Source: Tanypteryx hageni (taxonomy: Eukaryota > Arthropoda > Insecta > Odonata > Petaluridae). Taken from it: DNA of 64,000 bases. The stretch spans positions 3,555,410-3,619,409 of the forward strand of contig CM054118.1 of assembly GCA_028673005.1 (NCBI GenBank). Reading direction: 5' to 3'. The stretch's first letter is position 1; each line of letters begins with the position of its first letter. Positions 45,001 through 57,699 of the stretch are shown in pieces. Below the pieces are notes generated by a model, which saw only the letters and a list, made by a program, of their open reading frames with translations, did not search any database and was not told the DNA's origin. The translations under genes were made by a program, and so were the position numbers.

Positions 45001-48000
45001 TAATATTAGAATCTACTTTCGGTGAATCACTTCTGAAGACGGCTGCTTTGTAGACAAACTAGGCACCTGATTCTTTATAACCTTGTGATGGGTACCATTG
45101 ACACCTACGATGAGTACTTCATTTTTCAATTTTTCGATACTTAAGTGCTTATTATGGAATCTATTTTCACCAATAAGACAAGCTCGACAATTCTCTAGTG
45201 AATGTAAAATTAAGCTCAATACGCAATATAAGTGGCATGCCCTGATCAACGCTGTCGTTCCATGAGAAGCAGGATATGATAATTAAGGTACTTGGTACGT
45301 TGAATTAAGAAAACGGCTGCTGTAACGCTATGCGGGACTAAATGAAAAAACGCCATGAGCACTCATGTGAAAACTTTCGCTGGGTAATTCATTCTTTTAA
45401 AATTCATCCAAATTAAAATTTTACGGTTTTAATTTGGATGTACGCTTTACCTACATGAATAATTTAGAAATGGATTTCTTTTTTAATTTTCTGAATTTTT
45501 CGAACGGTCTCGTAATTTAAAAAGTATAAATGTTGATCATTTTAATAAACTCGTCCCGACCAAACTTCCTTTTCAATTTATTTCGGCGGTTTCCTTCGAG
45601 GTTTTGAATAACGATATGAAATTTTCGCCAACTGTAAAAGTGAATCAACAAATTTTAATTCCGCCATTCATTCACAATTTGAATAAAATTATTACTCAAA
45701 TCATAATTACAGGAAAACATAAAACGTCTCAGTAAGCAATTTAATTTGTAATTAAGGGTAATACAGTCTCTCAGTGAGCTTAACAAGGCATTTTCATCGA
45801 ATATTAAAACTACGTTTCCTCAGATAAACTGAAATTGCATTAATGTAAAGTAGCAACAAACATTTTCTACTTCAACAGCGCAATACTTAGTGAAAATAAT
45901 ATGCTGCAAAAGTAACTGCAGTTCAATCGTGCAACTAAAAAAATCGAAGTATTGACAGGGACAGTTATTCACCTCAATCAGCTTGAAGACATTTATATAC
46001 GAATATAGCTGTCGATGACTCTAAATATTATAAGCATGAGAATCACAAGTTACACTAGAATTCAGACTACGGCCATAGAAATAGCATTTAACTAAATACA
46101 CTGACATTAAAATGATTGTATCCAGGTTACTACCCGAGTGAAATCACTCTTTTTCTTAGCGCATATCAACGTTCTACTTAACCTTTAAGAGCACTAAAAA
46201 ATGTGACAACAATAATTTACGACAGCTAGCAGTTTTTATGAATAAACTATCCCACACCCAAATTAATCGTTTAAGTACTTTAGACTTCTTCGAAAGCATT
46301 CAACCGAACAAAACGAACGCAATGTTTCAATAATTTTTATAGCGGCTGAAGAGAAAGCAATAATATTTTTTCAACAAAATCACTGCTAGCAGAAGTATGG
46401 CGGAAGGTACTTCTCACAAAAATTAATAAATGACGGATAAAATTGATTTCGTTGGCGGCACTGTTCGATTAAAACACAACTCTAACAAATTCCTTCTATA
46501 AGCGTAAAGAACACTTCTTTTGTGAAAGATTTCGTTCCGGACACCCTCCTCCACTCCGCAGTAATAGGGAAAGAGAGAATATGAGAAGGAAAATATTGAA
46601 ATAGTTTCAATTACACGCCTTACGGGTCGCAACCTGGTAAGCCAATTACAACCCAAACGCCTCGCGAACTCTCCGGGTATGTTAAACCAGATCTCCTATG
46701 TAAACTTCCAATACTCTCCGCTCCCCAAACAAGACTTTAATTGAGGAGATAGCAGGTGCTTACAATCCCAAGTGTTTAGCCCCCCTCCCCCACCCACTCT
46801 ATCACCCTTGCTCTCCCTCTCAACCGACAGTCCCAAATATCGCGGACAATCCTTAGGATCGCCTTACACCAAACAAACGTTTCGCGTAGTTTTCTCGATT
46901 TATCCGACAGATGGAGCTATAAAGAGGCAAGAGCCGTCTATTTTTTCCTCCTTTCGCTGAGGATATCCGCCGCGCTTCGCGAAACGAAGCCCGTGTAATT
47001 AGGCTCGCGTAACAGGAGAAATCGCCCCACGAAGGACGGGACTTATAACGCTCCGTATTTCTGGTCGCTTTTTCTGCGATCTTACGGTTTTCGTCCCCCT
47101 TTCCATTGTTATATTCCTTTCTCTCTTTCGTCCCTTTCTCTCCCTTCTACCTATCCTATCCCAGTGTTAAAAATCAAAGCCTCCGTTCTCCTTAAACACT
47201 ATTGTTTTGAGCCACCAATCAAGATTAGGGAGGTGACCTAACATCCAGTAGCGCAGCTATAACACCGCCGAGTCCGCGATCCATGGGGGAACGTTAGATT
47301 AATGGGCGCATGCAGCTCCATCTGCCTACAAAATATATTAGCTCCTAATGAAAGGGCATTTAAACAGATTACAAAGCAACATTTTAATGAGTAAAAATAA
47401 GTAATTTGATCTGAAACTAAGTATGGTAATTAATGGATGGAGGCTACTTAAAAGGCTGTCTTAATAAAATTATTAAATAACAGAATCCCGCATTACAATG
47501 ACTTTCATTGGAATATTTGTCAGCAGTGATGTACTTTCAGTAGGAATTATACACGTGCATTTTTGGGTAGTGGCGGAATTCTCAGATTGTTTATTTTCGC
47601 GTGGGAGACTGAAAGTATATAGATCCGCCACCGCTAATGTCACACCAAATCTACTCACTTAGCACTTCAAAAGCGTATAACCTTTATTCTCGAACGATAA
47701 ACCAGACACTAAACCGCTCGTGCGATAATCAATATGCACTGCAATTCACTAGCTCAACGTGGAGGTTGCCTTACTGGAAAAGATCGCGCTGGGCAAAGCC
47801 GCGTGGCGCAAGTTAACAACAGTTTGGAAAAATCACGCGCTCGTATGGGCTACGAGCCGCCCCGCGTAGCAAACATGCGTAAAATTCGTTGCTTGCCCTA
47901 TTCAGGACAGCGTAGAATTGAATTTATTCGCATGTTGAGTAAATAAAAGTCACATTTATTTAACAGGGTACAATGAAATCCACGTCGGGAAAACAAGGTG

Positions 48001-51000
48001 TGCTGCATCCATTTTCATTAATGTTACTAATAACAAGCATGTAATTCAACAACTCACAGGTGACTTTCTTCTCTGTAATTTTGTTTTTTGTTTAAGCAGT
48101 ATTTCTTACTTTTTCGTTGTTAACATGAATTATTAAATCAAACTAAATATGAGGTTGGGTGTTAGAGAGGTCCAATAGGACCTAACTCACACAAATCAAT
48201 CAATCTATGAGAAGATAGAGGTCGAACATCCCAGATTCTTGATCATCTATTGCTCGATTAGTATATGTTTAACTCCTGAAAGAATTTTCTAGTTCACCTT
48301 ACATCTGAAATCGAATTTAAAAACTACATAGGGTTATCACAGAGTAGCTTTGAAACTTTCAAGGCTTTCAACTTTACCTAGTTAGCTTAAAATGTGGTGA
48401 GAGTGGTCCTAATATGATCGCTGTCCGTGTTTCATCTTTTTGGAGTTTTTCGGCAATCCCTCCCCTCTCCTCTTCTGTGTGCCCGAGAATTTCTTAATCG
48501 CCTATTCCCAGAATCGGTGGATTGAACGTGGCGCTCCGATTGCTTGATCCGCCGTTCACCGGACTTCCTTTTCAGGTGGTTTCATAAAAGGTCAATTGTT
48601 CCATGCACCATTGCCGAAAAATTCGTAAGAATTGAAGGAGAAGATTGGTGAGCCTACTTCACTAGCCACATGTAATGCGTACTTACGTAAGGTGAGGAGA
48701 GAGATTCGATTTCGGTGTAGTATCTGACGCATCGCTTCTTGCAGTTACTTTGAAATGCTGTAGTCGATAAAACTACATGCGTCTGACTACATTAGAATAA
48801 CAGTTATTTTGTTGTATGCTGTAATAGTAAATATTAGCAAGCCTTGAAATTTTGCAAAGTAACTATATATTAACCCCGTACTTTTACAATGGCTATAAGA
48901 AGGTTGGGAAACCCAGACGCTTATTTCGGCCTAAAATCAGCCTCCGTCGGTTGTGATTCATCGTTCACAGAGATTATATTAGAATCTACTATAGGTGCTT
49001 TGTAGCTCGAAATCTGTTGCCACCTTTGGAGAAAAATAGTTTATCGAGGATATATGTTCACCAATTAATTAAATAAGATGTTCAAATCTCATACCCTATT
49101 AAGCTCCACTACGGTACAGAGGCGGAACGTTATTTCAAATTACGCGTTTTCTATCACAAATTTTCGAGTTCTTAAAAAAAAATATGTTGTCGAGTTCACA
49201 TCCTGTATCCTCCCCCATAATATTTTACTGCGCAAAAATAACATTATCGAAATAAATAAAAAGTTTACTGGAAAAATTTAAAAACGGTGACTAAACCATT
49301 AAGCAGGATCGGATCTAAATGTATTCACGTCATAAAAAAGAACCCTAAAAATAAATTCGCGGGCATTCGATGCAATAAATTCAACGCTAAAATTTCGGAG
49401 AAATGGTATTATCATCCCCAGAGTTTTACGAGTTGAAATTGATGCGCTTGACAGCAGCCTTTCCCAATTTTTTCATCTGGAACCGAATGGTCGTTATATA
49501 ACGGGGGACCGTTAAATCAACCTATTTAACGGATAAATTCAAAATATCTGATGCACTCTCTTTCCAAGACTAATAGATTACGATCGGATAAGCCATAATC
49601 CCGAGACAACCGGATCCTTTAGTCATGAACAATTTGACTATATATTCAGAGGCGTGTAAAAAAAACAAAAATTTTCCCTTGTTTTGCAGCATCACACAAA
49701 AAAATTGTTTCACGGTTCGCAGAAAATCTGAGTCACCAAGCATTATCACTGTTACGCTCTTGAAAAATATGAAAAATTCATGAAGCCCCTTTGTTCTCCG
49801 GGAAGCACTTAAAACACATCTCGCCACAGTCCATGAATATGAATTAAGGGGTTTTAAAATTTCTACGGAGATCATGTTTTACTGCTGAATTTGTAACTTT
49901 TCTGACTGCAGACTACTTTAGGTTATAAAATCGGCGTAATCTGACGGAATGAGGTCACGGGCCAATTTCGCAGATGACCTAATGACGCTTTAATTTAAAT
50001 TCCAGTGCTTTTATTTTTAAATTCTAAAAATAATTATAGACCACGCTTGGTTTTAAAACTCCTTCATAAGTGTTCGGAGATAGTGTCTGCATTTTTATAT
50101 TAAGGTAAAGGGTTCGATATTTCCTTATCACTGATACTTTTTATGTACTAACAGCGAAATTAATGCATTATATATGTTAAAAGAGGTTAAACTGCGGTCT
50201 TAATGCCAAATTATTCTCCTTTACAATAAAGATTAATATATTTTACCTCCAGATTAAATTGATTGAATTTCTCGATTCGTCGATTATATTGATTGACAAA
50301 TTTCTTTATATTCTATCTTTTACAGCTCCAATATTTCATTTTGAAAGCTAATACCGTTGTATCATATCTCGTGACAATTTTGGTTAAGTTGACAATTAAG
50401 TGCATTTATAATTCAGATCTCATTTTCGCGGCTGGATTGAAGTTGGCAGTGCCTCGGTGACCACGAGAAAAAAATATATTCATCAAAGCGATGATATTCT
50501 TTACACGTGGCAAGGAAGCCTTCCTTGCATATTTTTCCATTTTTGTAATTCATATCACTACAACTTTTACGGCTTAAGGAGGCTTCCCGATTAGACAACG
50601 CACCATCCCATGTTCCCAAATGAAACCAATATGACGAAGCAATCCAGATGCTTATTTGATAACATTCGTTCATGCTTTCAAAGTAAAAGTAATAAAGTTA
50701 AAACTTTGTTTATTTCTCATAAATTCCGCAGTGATATTCCGAATATGGAAACTGCTAATGGAATGAAATATGTAAATCGTAAAATATTGGAAATTCTCTT
50801 TTTTCATTTACCTTTAAAAGAATCTAACTCATGCCGGAAACTAAAGAAAAATAAATAAAGATTAAGACATTTTGTATTTTAATCCTTTGCAATGGCGATA
50901 TGAATGTCCGGTGATTATGTAAAGTGATGTAAAATGAAATGGATGAGCAAAATATTTTTCCTTCGTTAGAAAAGCACAGATTTGTTCGATATTACCTGCC

Positions 51001-51840
51001 TTCCGCAGAGTGATGATGTTTTCGAGCAACACGACTTGACAAATCAGGGGAACCTTTTGATCGCAAACTGTCCTTTCTGTGAGAATCGCTCCAGTCCACT
51101 GAAAATTAATCGGCAAAAAAACATTAGCGGGAAATTGTTTTCAAGGCAGACGCAACAAAATGCATGAATATACCGTGGGATTACCAACAGACCTATTCAA
51201 TTCAACGATTAGCAAAGCAGCGTACGGCTCGAAGCCATTTTACTACAGAGGCAACCACCGACATGAAAGCGAACGATAAGCGAGAATAAATGTCGACTTT
51301 CGGACAACCTTCTATACATATATATATAAACCAAGCCGCTGCCACCGCTACCTATTGTACACCCTCCGTTACCTGCAAATAGAAAGTGTCAGGATCTGCC
51401 ATTTGCGGGGAAAAAGAATGCTGGAAATTCGAACGCGGGACTGTTTTCGCGGTAATTGCTCTTACAGTAAGATTGCTCCGTTGTTTAAATCACGATGTTT
51501 TAACTTCGTCGTAAAATTTATCATAGTTTTATGTAATTAAACAGCTGATATTAGCCTAGGTGGATTTTAATGATAAGTTTTGTGTACACTTGCCAAAATT
51601 GCGGCTTAAAATGAACGATACAGATTCATACAAGAATATTACCCACGTTTTGATAATCAAGTCTTACATAGAGAGAATGCTATTTTTAAAGTCCAAATTC
51701 AATAAATGGGCATTTTTCTGGGATTTTTCTCCATCAAATTATCCGATCACCCTTTACTTTAGTAAACTCGTATACTCGTATCTCGTTAAATGGCAAGCAA
51801 CAATGAAATACCTTACTTTTCTCCCCTTAGATCTTATATG
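42021..51840. other. Long stretch without a recognisable gene or mobile element
   Basis: About 9.8 kb of AT-rich DNA with only short frames, none showing family motifs. Small features are a GATATAT-rich patch (42040-42110), an 8-bp-stem hairpin GGCGATTT/AAATCGCC (43652-43679) and a 14-bp-arm hairpin (45405-45440). Several moderately GC-rich patches (about 42300-42900, 44150-44800, 46500-47150) could include unique sequence such as exons or regulatory DNA, but I cannot support any call. If a host gene fragment exists in this window, it is most likely here. Confidence 0.4.
45405..45440. repeat. Inverted repeat, 14-bp arms
   Basis: CATCCAAATTAAAA (45405-45418) pairs perfectly with TTTTAATTTGGATG (45427-45440) around an 8-bp loop. 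Confidence 0.85.
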
Positions 51841-51844
51841 ATCT

Positions 51845-52174
51845 GTAAGGTATTGATTAAAAAAATTATTCAGATAGACGACTTCATTTACCGCAAAGAA
51901 GACCGCGAGACCACATAATTGCGAGTTATAGTTTCGGAGATAAAAATTCGAGAAACCCCCGAGCAAAAAATCACATATTTTGTTTACATGCATCTCTATG
52001 ATGGTTCCCTCGGCAAACAGTAATTAAAGTCCATGTTTCTCTATCCCACGCCTCTATATTACCAGTAAGGTATAGATTAAAAATTTATTTGGATAGAGAA
52101 CAACATTTGCTAAATGATAATCCGCGAGACCAAGTAATTACGAGTTATAGTTTCGGAGATAAAATTTCGAGAAT
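51845..52174 (+). repeat. Direct duplication at 220-bp spacing
   Basis: GTAAGGTATTGATTA (51845) recurs as GTAAGGTATAGATTA (52065), and GAGTTATAGTTTCGGAGATA (about 51923) as the same phrase (about 52142). Each unit of ~110 bp also shares CCGCGAGACCA. It may be part of a decayed element upstream of the Helitron. Confidence 0.8.
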
Positions 52175-52809
52175 CGCCCAATCTTCCGATACCGTTTCAT
52201 ATGTATCTCTCATTAAAAACGCCTTTGAAATCTCTGTGTGTTCCATTTATGGAGTATACTTCTCCATCTTGTTCGCCTTTGTGATATTATGCAGACAGAA
52301 ATGGCGTTTTGAGATGGCTGCCTTAAACCGCCAATATCATTTGTTTTCAAAGATTTCAAGCCAGAAAAGCCTTCATCAGAAAGCAGGAGATCAGTGCACT
52401 CCATACATTTTAAAATTTATGCCACATTTTTGGCCACATAACCTGAATTGTAGGAAATCACATTCTCCTGATACTTGCTGGATTCAAATCCTTGGTGCAG
52501 TAAACATTGAAAGTCTTCAAAGGTTTCATCATTCTCGTTGATCTCGTCACGAGAATAGAACTCTATTCGTTTGACATTAGAAAATATCAATGGATCAAGT
52601 ATACAACTTACTGAAACATTTTCACCATGGAAAAGTAAAAGGCGTAAACAATTCCCAGCACCCACAAAGCTTCACTTGATCACTGCCACGGTTTTTTTGC
52701 CACCGAAATGGCTGCCGCGCGCATCTATTAATTTTCAGAGCGAAACTATAACTATAGCGCCAATGCACCTTCTAGTGTACTACATCTAACTTCTTTGATA
52801 AAAAAACGT

Positions 52810-52872
52810 CTGATTCTTGGGTTCCTGATTCCTGATTCCTGGGTTCCTGATTCCTGGGTTCCTGATTCCTGG
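52810..52872. repeat. 15-bp minisatellite
   Basis: About four copies of GGTTCCTGATTCCTG, with one shortened unit, are followed by the non-repetitive AATATACTTTAAACGCG. Confidence 0.93.
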
Positions 52873-53875
52873 AATATACTTTAAACGCGAATAACTCAAT
52901 CACGTATGCAGATATAAACTTGAAATTTGGCAGAGATAATCTACTCCAATGTAAAAATGCTATGACGAAGGAAAATTCACGACGAAAATCCAGGGTTAGA
53001 CTCCAGGGGATGATTTGCATTCACCATAAGATAACAGTAAAAATCGACTTTTTGACGTGCAGACTTTTAATCTTTTCGTATTAAAATTAGAAAAAATGGA
53101 CTCACGACCTTTAAATCTAAAGGAAAATTATAAGGTTTCTTATTCTCTTCATCGTTTTTTGCCTACAGATCGAAATTCTTCATGTTAAACGTTTAATTCA
53201 CATATTTTGGGGAAATCTTGCCATTTTAACGGGATGTTGCCATGCCAACCAAGTACATTGTTAAACCTCAAAATCATATTGTTATTCCAATCCTTATGGT
53301 TTAAGCCTCCATTGAAGGCTTTCAATATGGGAAGGAGAGGGAAATGATTTTCATAGCTCGTTGCGTTATTTATATAATCTTCTACCTGGAATACGAAAGA
53401 TGCTATATTATTGGTGTGATTTAAAAATTAGGGCCAGTAACACGGTAGCCGAGGTAGCTAAATCGTAGTGGAATTAAAAACAGCTTAAATAGTTCGAACA
53501 TCGACTTTTTATATTTTTTATAAAGTACCCAATTAAGTGATTTATTCCTTAAAATATTTGCTTCTTATTTTGAATTTATATTTATTTACTACTAAGTATT
53601 TATAGATTTATTCAGCAAAATCGCGAAGTTTTCATTTATTATTATTATCATTTCCCTCCCGGTCAACAATATCTGGATTCTACACTGATTCAATAAATGT
53701 ATTAAAAGATCGTATGCGTGGCGTTACTGACATTTACACTTTAACACATTGTTTAGTTTGGTGTCATTGGCAAAATAAGGTGTTAAAGTGTCATTCGCTA
53801 CTGGTTCAAGTACTGTTTTGTACTGGTAAAAGTACCGTTTTCACTTTGTTAAAAAGTGTGACGACGCATTGTTCA

Positions 53876-54361
53876 ATGCCAAAGGTAGGGAATTCTTTGT
53901 TTAATTGCTTTGCCTATTTGCTAAGAGATCAAATATTTGATCATGATATAGTGAGGCAAGAAGCAGTTGTTGCTGAGAACTGGAATCGATTCATATATTT
54001 TTCTGCTTTTAGAACATCCGAGGAGTATGAAAATTACATGAGTCGTAGTGGAAATTATGGTGAACATGTTGAAATTACAGCATTGACTGAAATATATTCT
54101 ATTAAAGTTTGTATTAATTTACAAAATAACACATCACTAGAATTAGCTCCTGAAAATTTTGGAAGGAAAATACATTTACTTTATACTGGTTGCATGGATA
54201 ATGGGCATTATGTTGTTTTACAAAAAAGAGAAGATATATGGGCAAAGGGCATGGAAACAGAAATTTCAGAATCGCAGCATAAGAATGAGGAAAAAGCAAG
54301 CATGCTACTGAAGAAAAGAGAGACAGTGCGAAATAGATATAGTCGAATGACAAGCGAGTAG
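53876..54361 (+). pseudogene. Helitron OTU-like cysteine protease domain, catalytic Cys lost
   Basis: The segment MPKVGNSLFNCFAYLLRDQI aligns with the OTU nucleophile motif (D-G-N-C-L-F in active proteases), with Asp as Val and Cys as Ser. It continues with VRQEAVVAENWNRFIYF, MSRSGNYGEHVEITALTEIY, VCINLQNNTSLELAPENFG and MDNGHYVVLQKRE, which holds the conserved C-terminal His. OTU domains are a known accessory of some Helitrons; their role in transposition is not settled. The frame is open from 53714 and ends at a TAG (54359-54361). The Cys-to-Ser change would abolish protease activity, though it may be simple decay. Confidence 0.88.
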
Positions 54362-54370
54362 AGCGCGAGA

Positions 54371-54688
54371 ATGCTACAGAAGAAAAAAGAAGCCAACGAA
54401 AAGAGTCTTGGTCAATTAAAAATGAAAGAGAAAGAAAGGATACTGCAAAAGAAAAGGGGTGTCGAACGAAATAGTTATAATCAGACGGCAATTGAGGAGA
54501 AAGAAAAAATGCTACAGAGTAAAAACAAGAAAAGGAAAAGTCTTGGTCAGTTAAAAATGGAAGAGAAAGAAAGAGAGAAGAGAAGAGATGCCGAACGAAA
54601 TAGATTGATGACAAATGAAGAGAAAACAAGAATGCTACAGAATAAAAAGAAGACTAAATCAAATGGAAAATGGGGTGGAACAAAATAG
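54371..54688 (+). pseudogene. Helitron Lys/Glu-rich repeat region
   Basis: In the same frame after the TAG, the translation is highly charged and repetitive: MLQKKKEANEKSLGQLKMKE, ILQKKRGVERNSYNQ, MLQSKNKKRKSLGQLKM, RRDAERNRLMTNEEKTRMLQ. The period is near 24 residues and coiled-coil-like. It links the OTU and Rep parts and ends at a TAG before the frame shifts into the Rep N-terminus. Confidence 0.75.
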
Positions 54689-56797
54689 GTATCCGAGTGG
54701 TGTGGGCCATGAGGAGAACAGGAAAAGAGTGTCAGCCTGGGGGAAGTGTAAAGAAAATTCTGCTTCACATTATATAACCCAGCAATTAATTATGAAGTTT
54801 ATAAATTCTTTTGCATTGGAACTATGTGTGGTATGTGAATATTGTCAAGCAAAAAAGAGGAAAGGTGAACCCTTTGGTACGTGTTGTTCCAATGGAAAGG
54901 TTCAGTTGCAGGCTTTACAAGAACGACCTGAGCCACAAAAGACCCTTCTCCAAGGTAATACCACTGACTCAAAGCACTTTTAAGAGCAAATAAGAATGTC
55001 CAACAGTGCTTTGATGACTTCATTTGGAGCGTCTAAAAAGGTATGTGAGAGTAAGTTTATGCCAACCTTTAAAATTAAATGCCAAGTTTACCATTCAGCT
55101 GGATCACTGCTTCCATTTCCAGGAGAAGAACCAAAGTTTATACAAATCTACTTTGTGAATGATCAGCAAGAGCAGGCCCAACACAGATGTAAGGGTTATT
55201 CACAGTTAAGGCTCAATATAGTTCTTGGTTTGCAAGAAATGTTACATGTTTCAAACACATATGTCAAATGCTTTAAGATGGCTATGGAGAGTATGCATAA
55301 TGAAGAATTTAGTTTTAAAATAAATGCAGATAGAAAACCTGCTAGGCAACATAAACGTTGCTTCAATGCTCCAGTTGTTGAAGAAGTGGCTGTTCTCATA
55401 ATTGGTCAAGATTATGAAAAAAGGGATATTATTTTGCATTCTAGAGATAAAAGATTAATTTGGGTTGCATATACACACGGATTATATGATGCTCTGCAGT
55501 ATCCACTTATTTTTTGTCATGGTGAAGATGGATACCACTTCTTCATTTCACAAACAAATCTAAAAACATGATTGCTGATTCCAGGAAAAACAGTGTCAGC
55601 AATGAACTTTTATGCACACAGGATGATGATCAGAGCCAACCAGTATAACCACCTAATACATTTTAGAAAGCTTACTCAGCAATACTGGGTTGATATGTAT
55701 GCTAAGAATGAGGCAGAATGATTGAGTTCTATATCAACAATCAGCAAAAATTGCAAGTGGAAAATTATATTCATCTGAAAGATGCAATAAATAATGATGG
55801 AAATATTGAGAATGTAGGAGAACTTATGATACAGCAATCGCCATTCACTGGTGCACCTCACTACTTGCATGAAAAAACACAAGATGCCATGACTTATGTG
55901 AGATATTTTGGGTGCCCACATTTATTCATTACATTTATGTGCAAACCACACTGGCCTGAATTCAGTAGGAAATATTATCTGGTCAAAAGTTTTATGATAG
56001 ACATGACATCATTGCAAGAGTTTTCCATTTAAAGGTTAAACAACTCATGGATATAATTAATTCAACCGTTGAAGGCGTGATGTGGTGGAATAATTCCATA
56101 TTGATTAATAAATAAAAATCTTGTAATTTTCCACTATTTTATTAGGACACGACCTAGGTTTTGATGCTTAGCTTCAAAACCTAGGTCGTGTCCTAATAAA
56201 ATAGTGGAAAATTACAAGATTTTTATTTATTAATCAATATGGATATAATAACTAAAGAAAAAATTTTTGGACCAACTCAATGCTACATGTATTCAATAGA
56301 ATGGCAAAAGAGGGGTTTGGCTCATGTTCATATATTAGTCTGGCTAAAACGAAGGATTTGATCAAATGACAAATGTAGATTCTTTCATTAGAGCTGAGTT
56401 TCCAGATCCAGGAGAAGATCCAATTCTGTGTGAAATCATTAAAACAAATCGTTACTCACCTTGCATGGAAGGAGGAAAATGCACAAAAAGATATCCTTGC
56501 CCATTTGTAAAAGAGACTCAAACTGGAAATGATGGATACCCTGTTTATCAAAGAAGACATCCAAATGATGGTGGATTCAAGGCAAAAATAAAATTAAAAA
56601 CTGATGTTATTAAAGTTGACAATTGTTGGGTTGTGCCTTATTGTTCTCTTTTGTCCAGAACATTCAATGCCCACATCAATGTGAATTTTTGTGACTCTGT
56701 GAAATCAATAAAACATATATGTAAATATGTAAATAAAGGGAGTGATCAATCAATGTTTACATTAATGAAAGATGGTGATGAGATTGGACAATACTAA
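54615..56797 (+). pseudogene. Helitron Rep (HUH nuclease) region, multiply broken
   Basis: The N-terminal Cys cluster reads CVVCEYCQAKKRKGEPFGTC followed by CSNGKVQLQALQERPEP. After one in-frame TAA (about 54981) come ALMTSFGASKKV, YHSAGSLLPFPGEEPKFIQI and RHKRCFNAP-type blocks up to 55571. A shifted frame gives TVSAMNFYAHRMMIRANQYN; then comes FITFMCKPHWPEF. The HUH motif survives as GLAHVHILVW (about 56319-56345), in a separate frame. Near the end, SVKSIKHICKYVNKGSDQ carries only the second of the two catalytic tyrosines (Y-x-x-x-Y); the first is His. A ~180-bp insertion splits the part before the HUH motif. Confidence 0.9.
56047..56249. repeat. Foldback insertion: perfect 70-bp inverted repeat in Rep
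   Basis: Positions 56095-56164 and 56174-56243 are perfect reverse complements (70 bp) around a 9-bp centre that itself mostly pairs. The flanks carry an 11-bp direct repeat ATGGATATAAT (56047-56057 and 56239-56249). Removing one repeat copy plus the 181 bp between would rejoin the Rep reading KQLMDIITKEKIFGP, so it is a true insertion. About 38 bp left of the hairpin are not part of the palindrome. It could be a foldback-type element, or a template-switch product. Confidence 0.93.
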
Positions 56798-57699
56798 ATG
56801 GCCAGGTATGTAAGTGCATCAGAGGCAATATGGAGAATATTGCATTTCCATTTGCCCCATAGACACCTATCTGTTTTCCATTTGTCCATCCATCTTGAAA
56901 ATGGACAGCATGTCCACTTCACACCAAAAATGTTCAAAACCAAGTGCTGAATCCACCAAGAACAACTTTAACAGCTTTTTTGAACTTTGTAAGAAGGATT
57001 ACTTTGCAAGGACTATTCTGTACAATGAGATCCCAAAATATTACACTTGGAACAAAAACTCAAGGAGATTTTGTCGTCGTAAGCAAGGGGAAAATGTCCC
57101 AGGTTGCCCCTATATCAAATGAAGTGGAAGTGAAATGGCAGAGTGTACACCATTCATCCTAACAACTCTGAAAGCTATTTACTCCCCAAGTTGCTTCATA
57201 ATGTTAGAGGACCAACTTCATTCATAAGCTTGCATACAGTAAATAATCATATTTTGCCAAATATCAGTTAGCTTGCAAAGCTCTAGGACTCTTAGAGGAT
57301 GATTCTCGTTGGCATTTTACATTAGAAGAAGCCTCAGTAACAGATTCTCCTAAAAACTGAGGGAACTATTCTGTATCCTTTTAGTAATGTGCAATGTCTC
57401 CGATCTTCAAAATTTGTGGTAGGCTTATAGGAAAGATCTCTTCAAGGAGGTAGTTTACCAGTTACAAAAGGAAGATCCAGACATAGACATATCTTATAGA
57501 AATGATGTCTATAATCAAGCATTAATCCTCATTGAGGACAAGGTCATATCAATGGGTGCTAACTAGAAGAATATGGACTTCCTAAAACACTATGTAGGCC
57601 AGATATAAGTCTCAAAAACTTTTATTTCAAGGAGAAAAACTGCAACATAACTGAACTCTGTTAAACAAAATGAGACAAAATTGATTCCAGATCAAAAAT

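Noticed and set aside
47734..47946. 70-codon frame with normal amino-acid composition
   Set aside because: No family motif, no splice context and no repeat relation; similar frames are expected by chance in this length of DNA.
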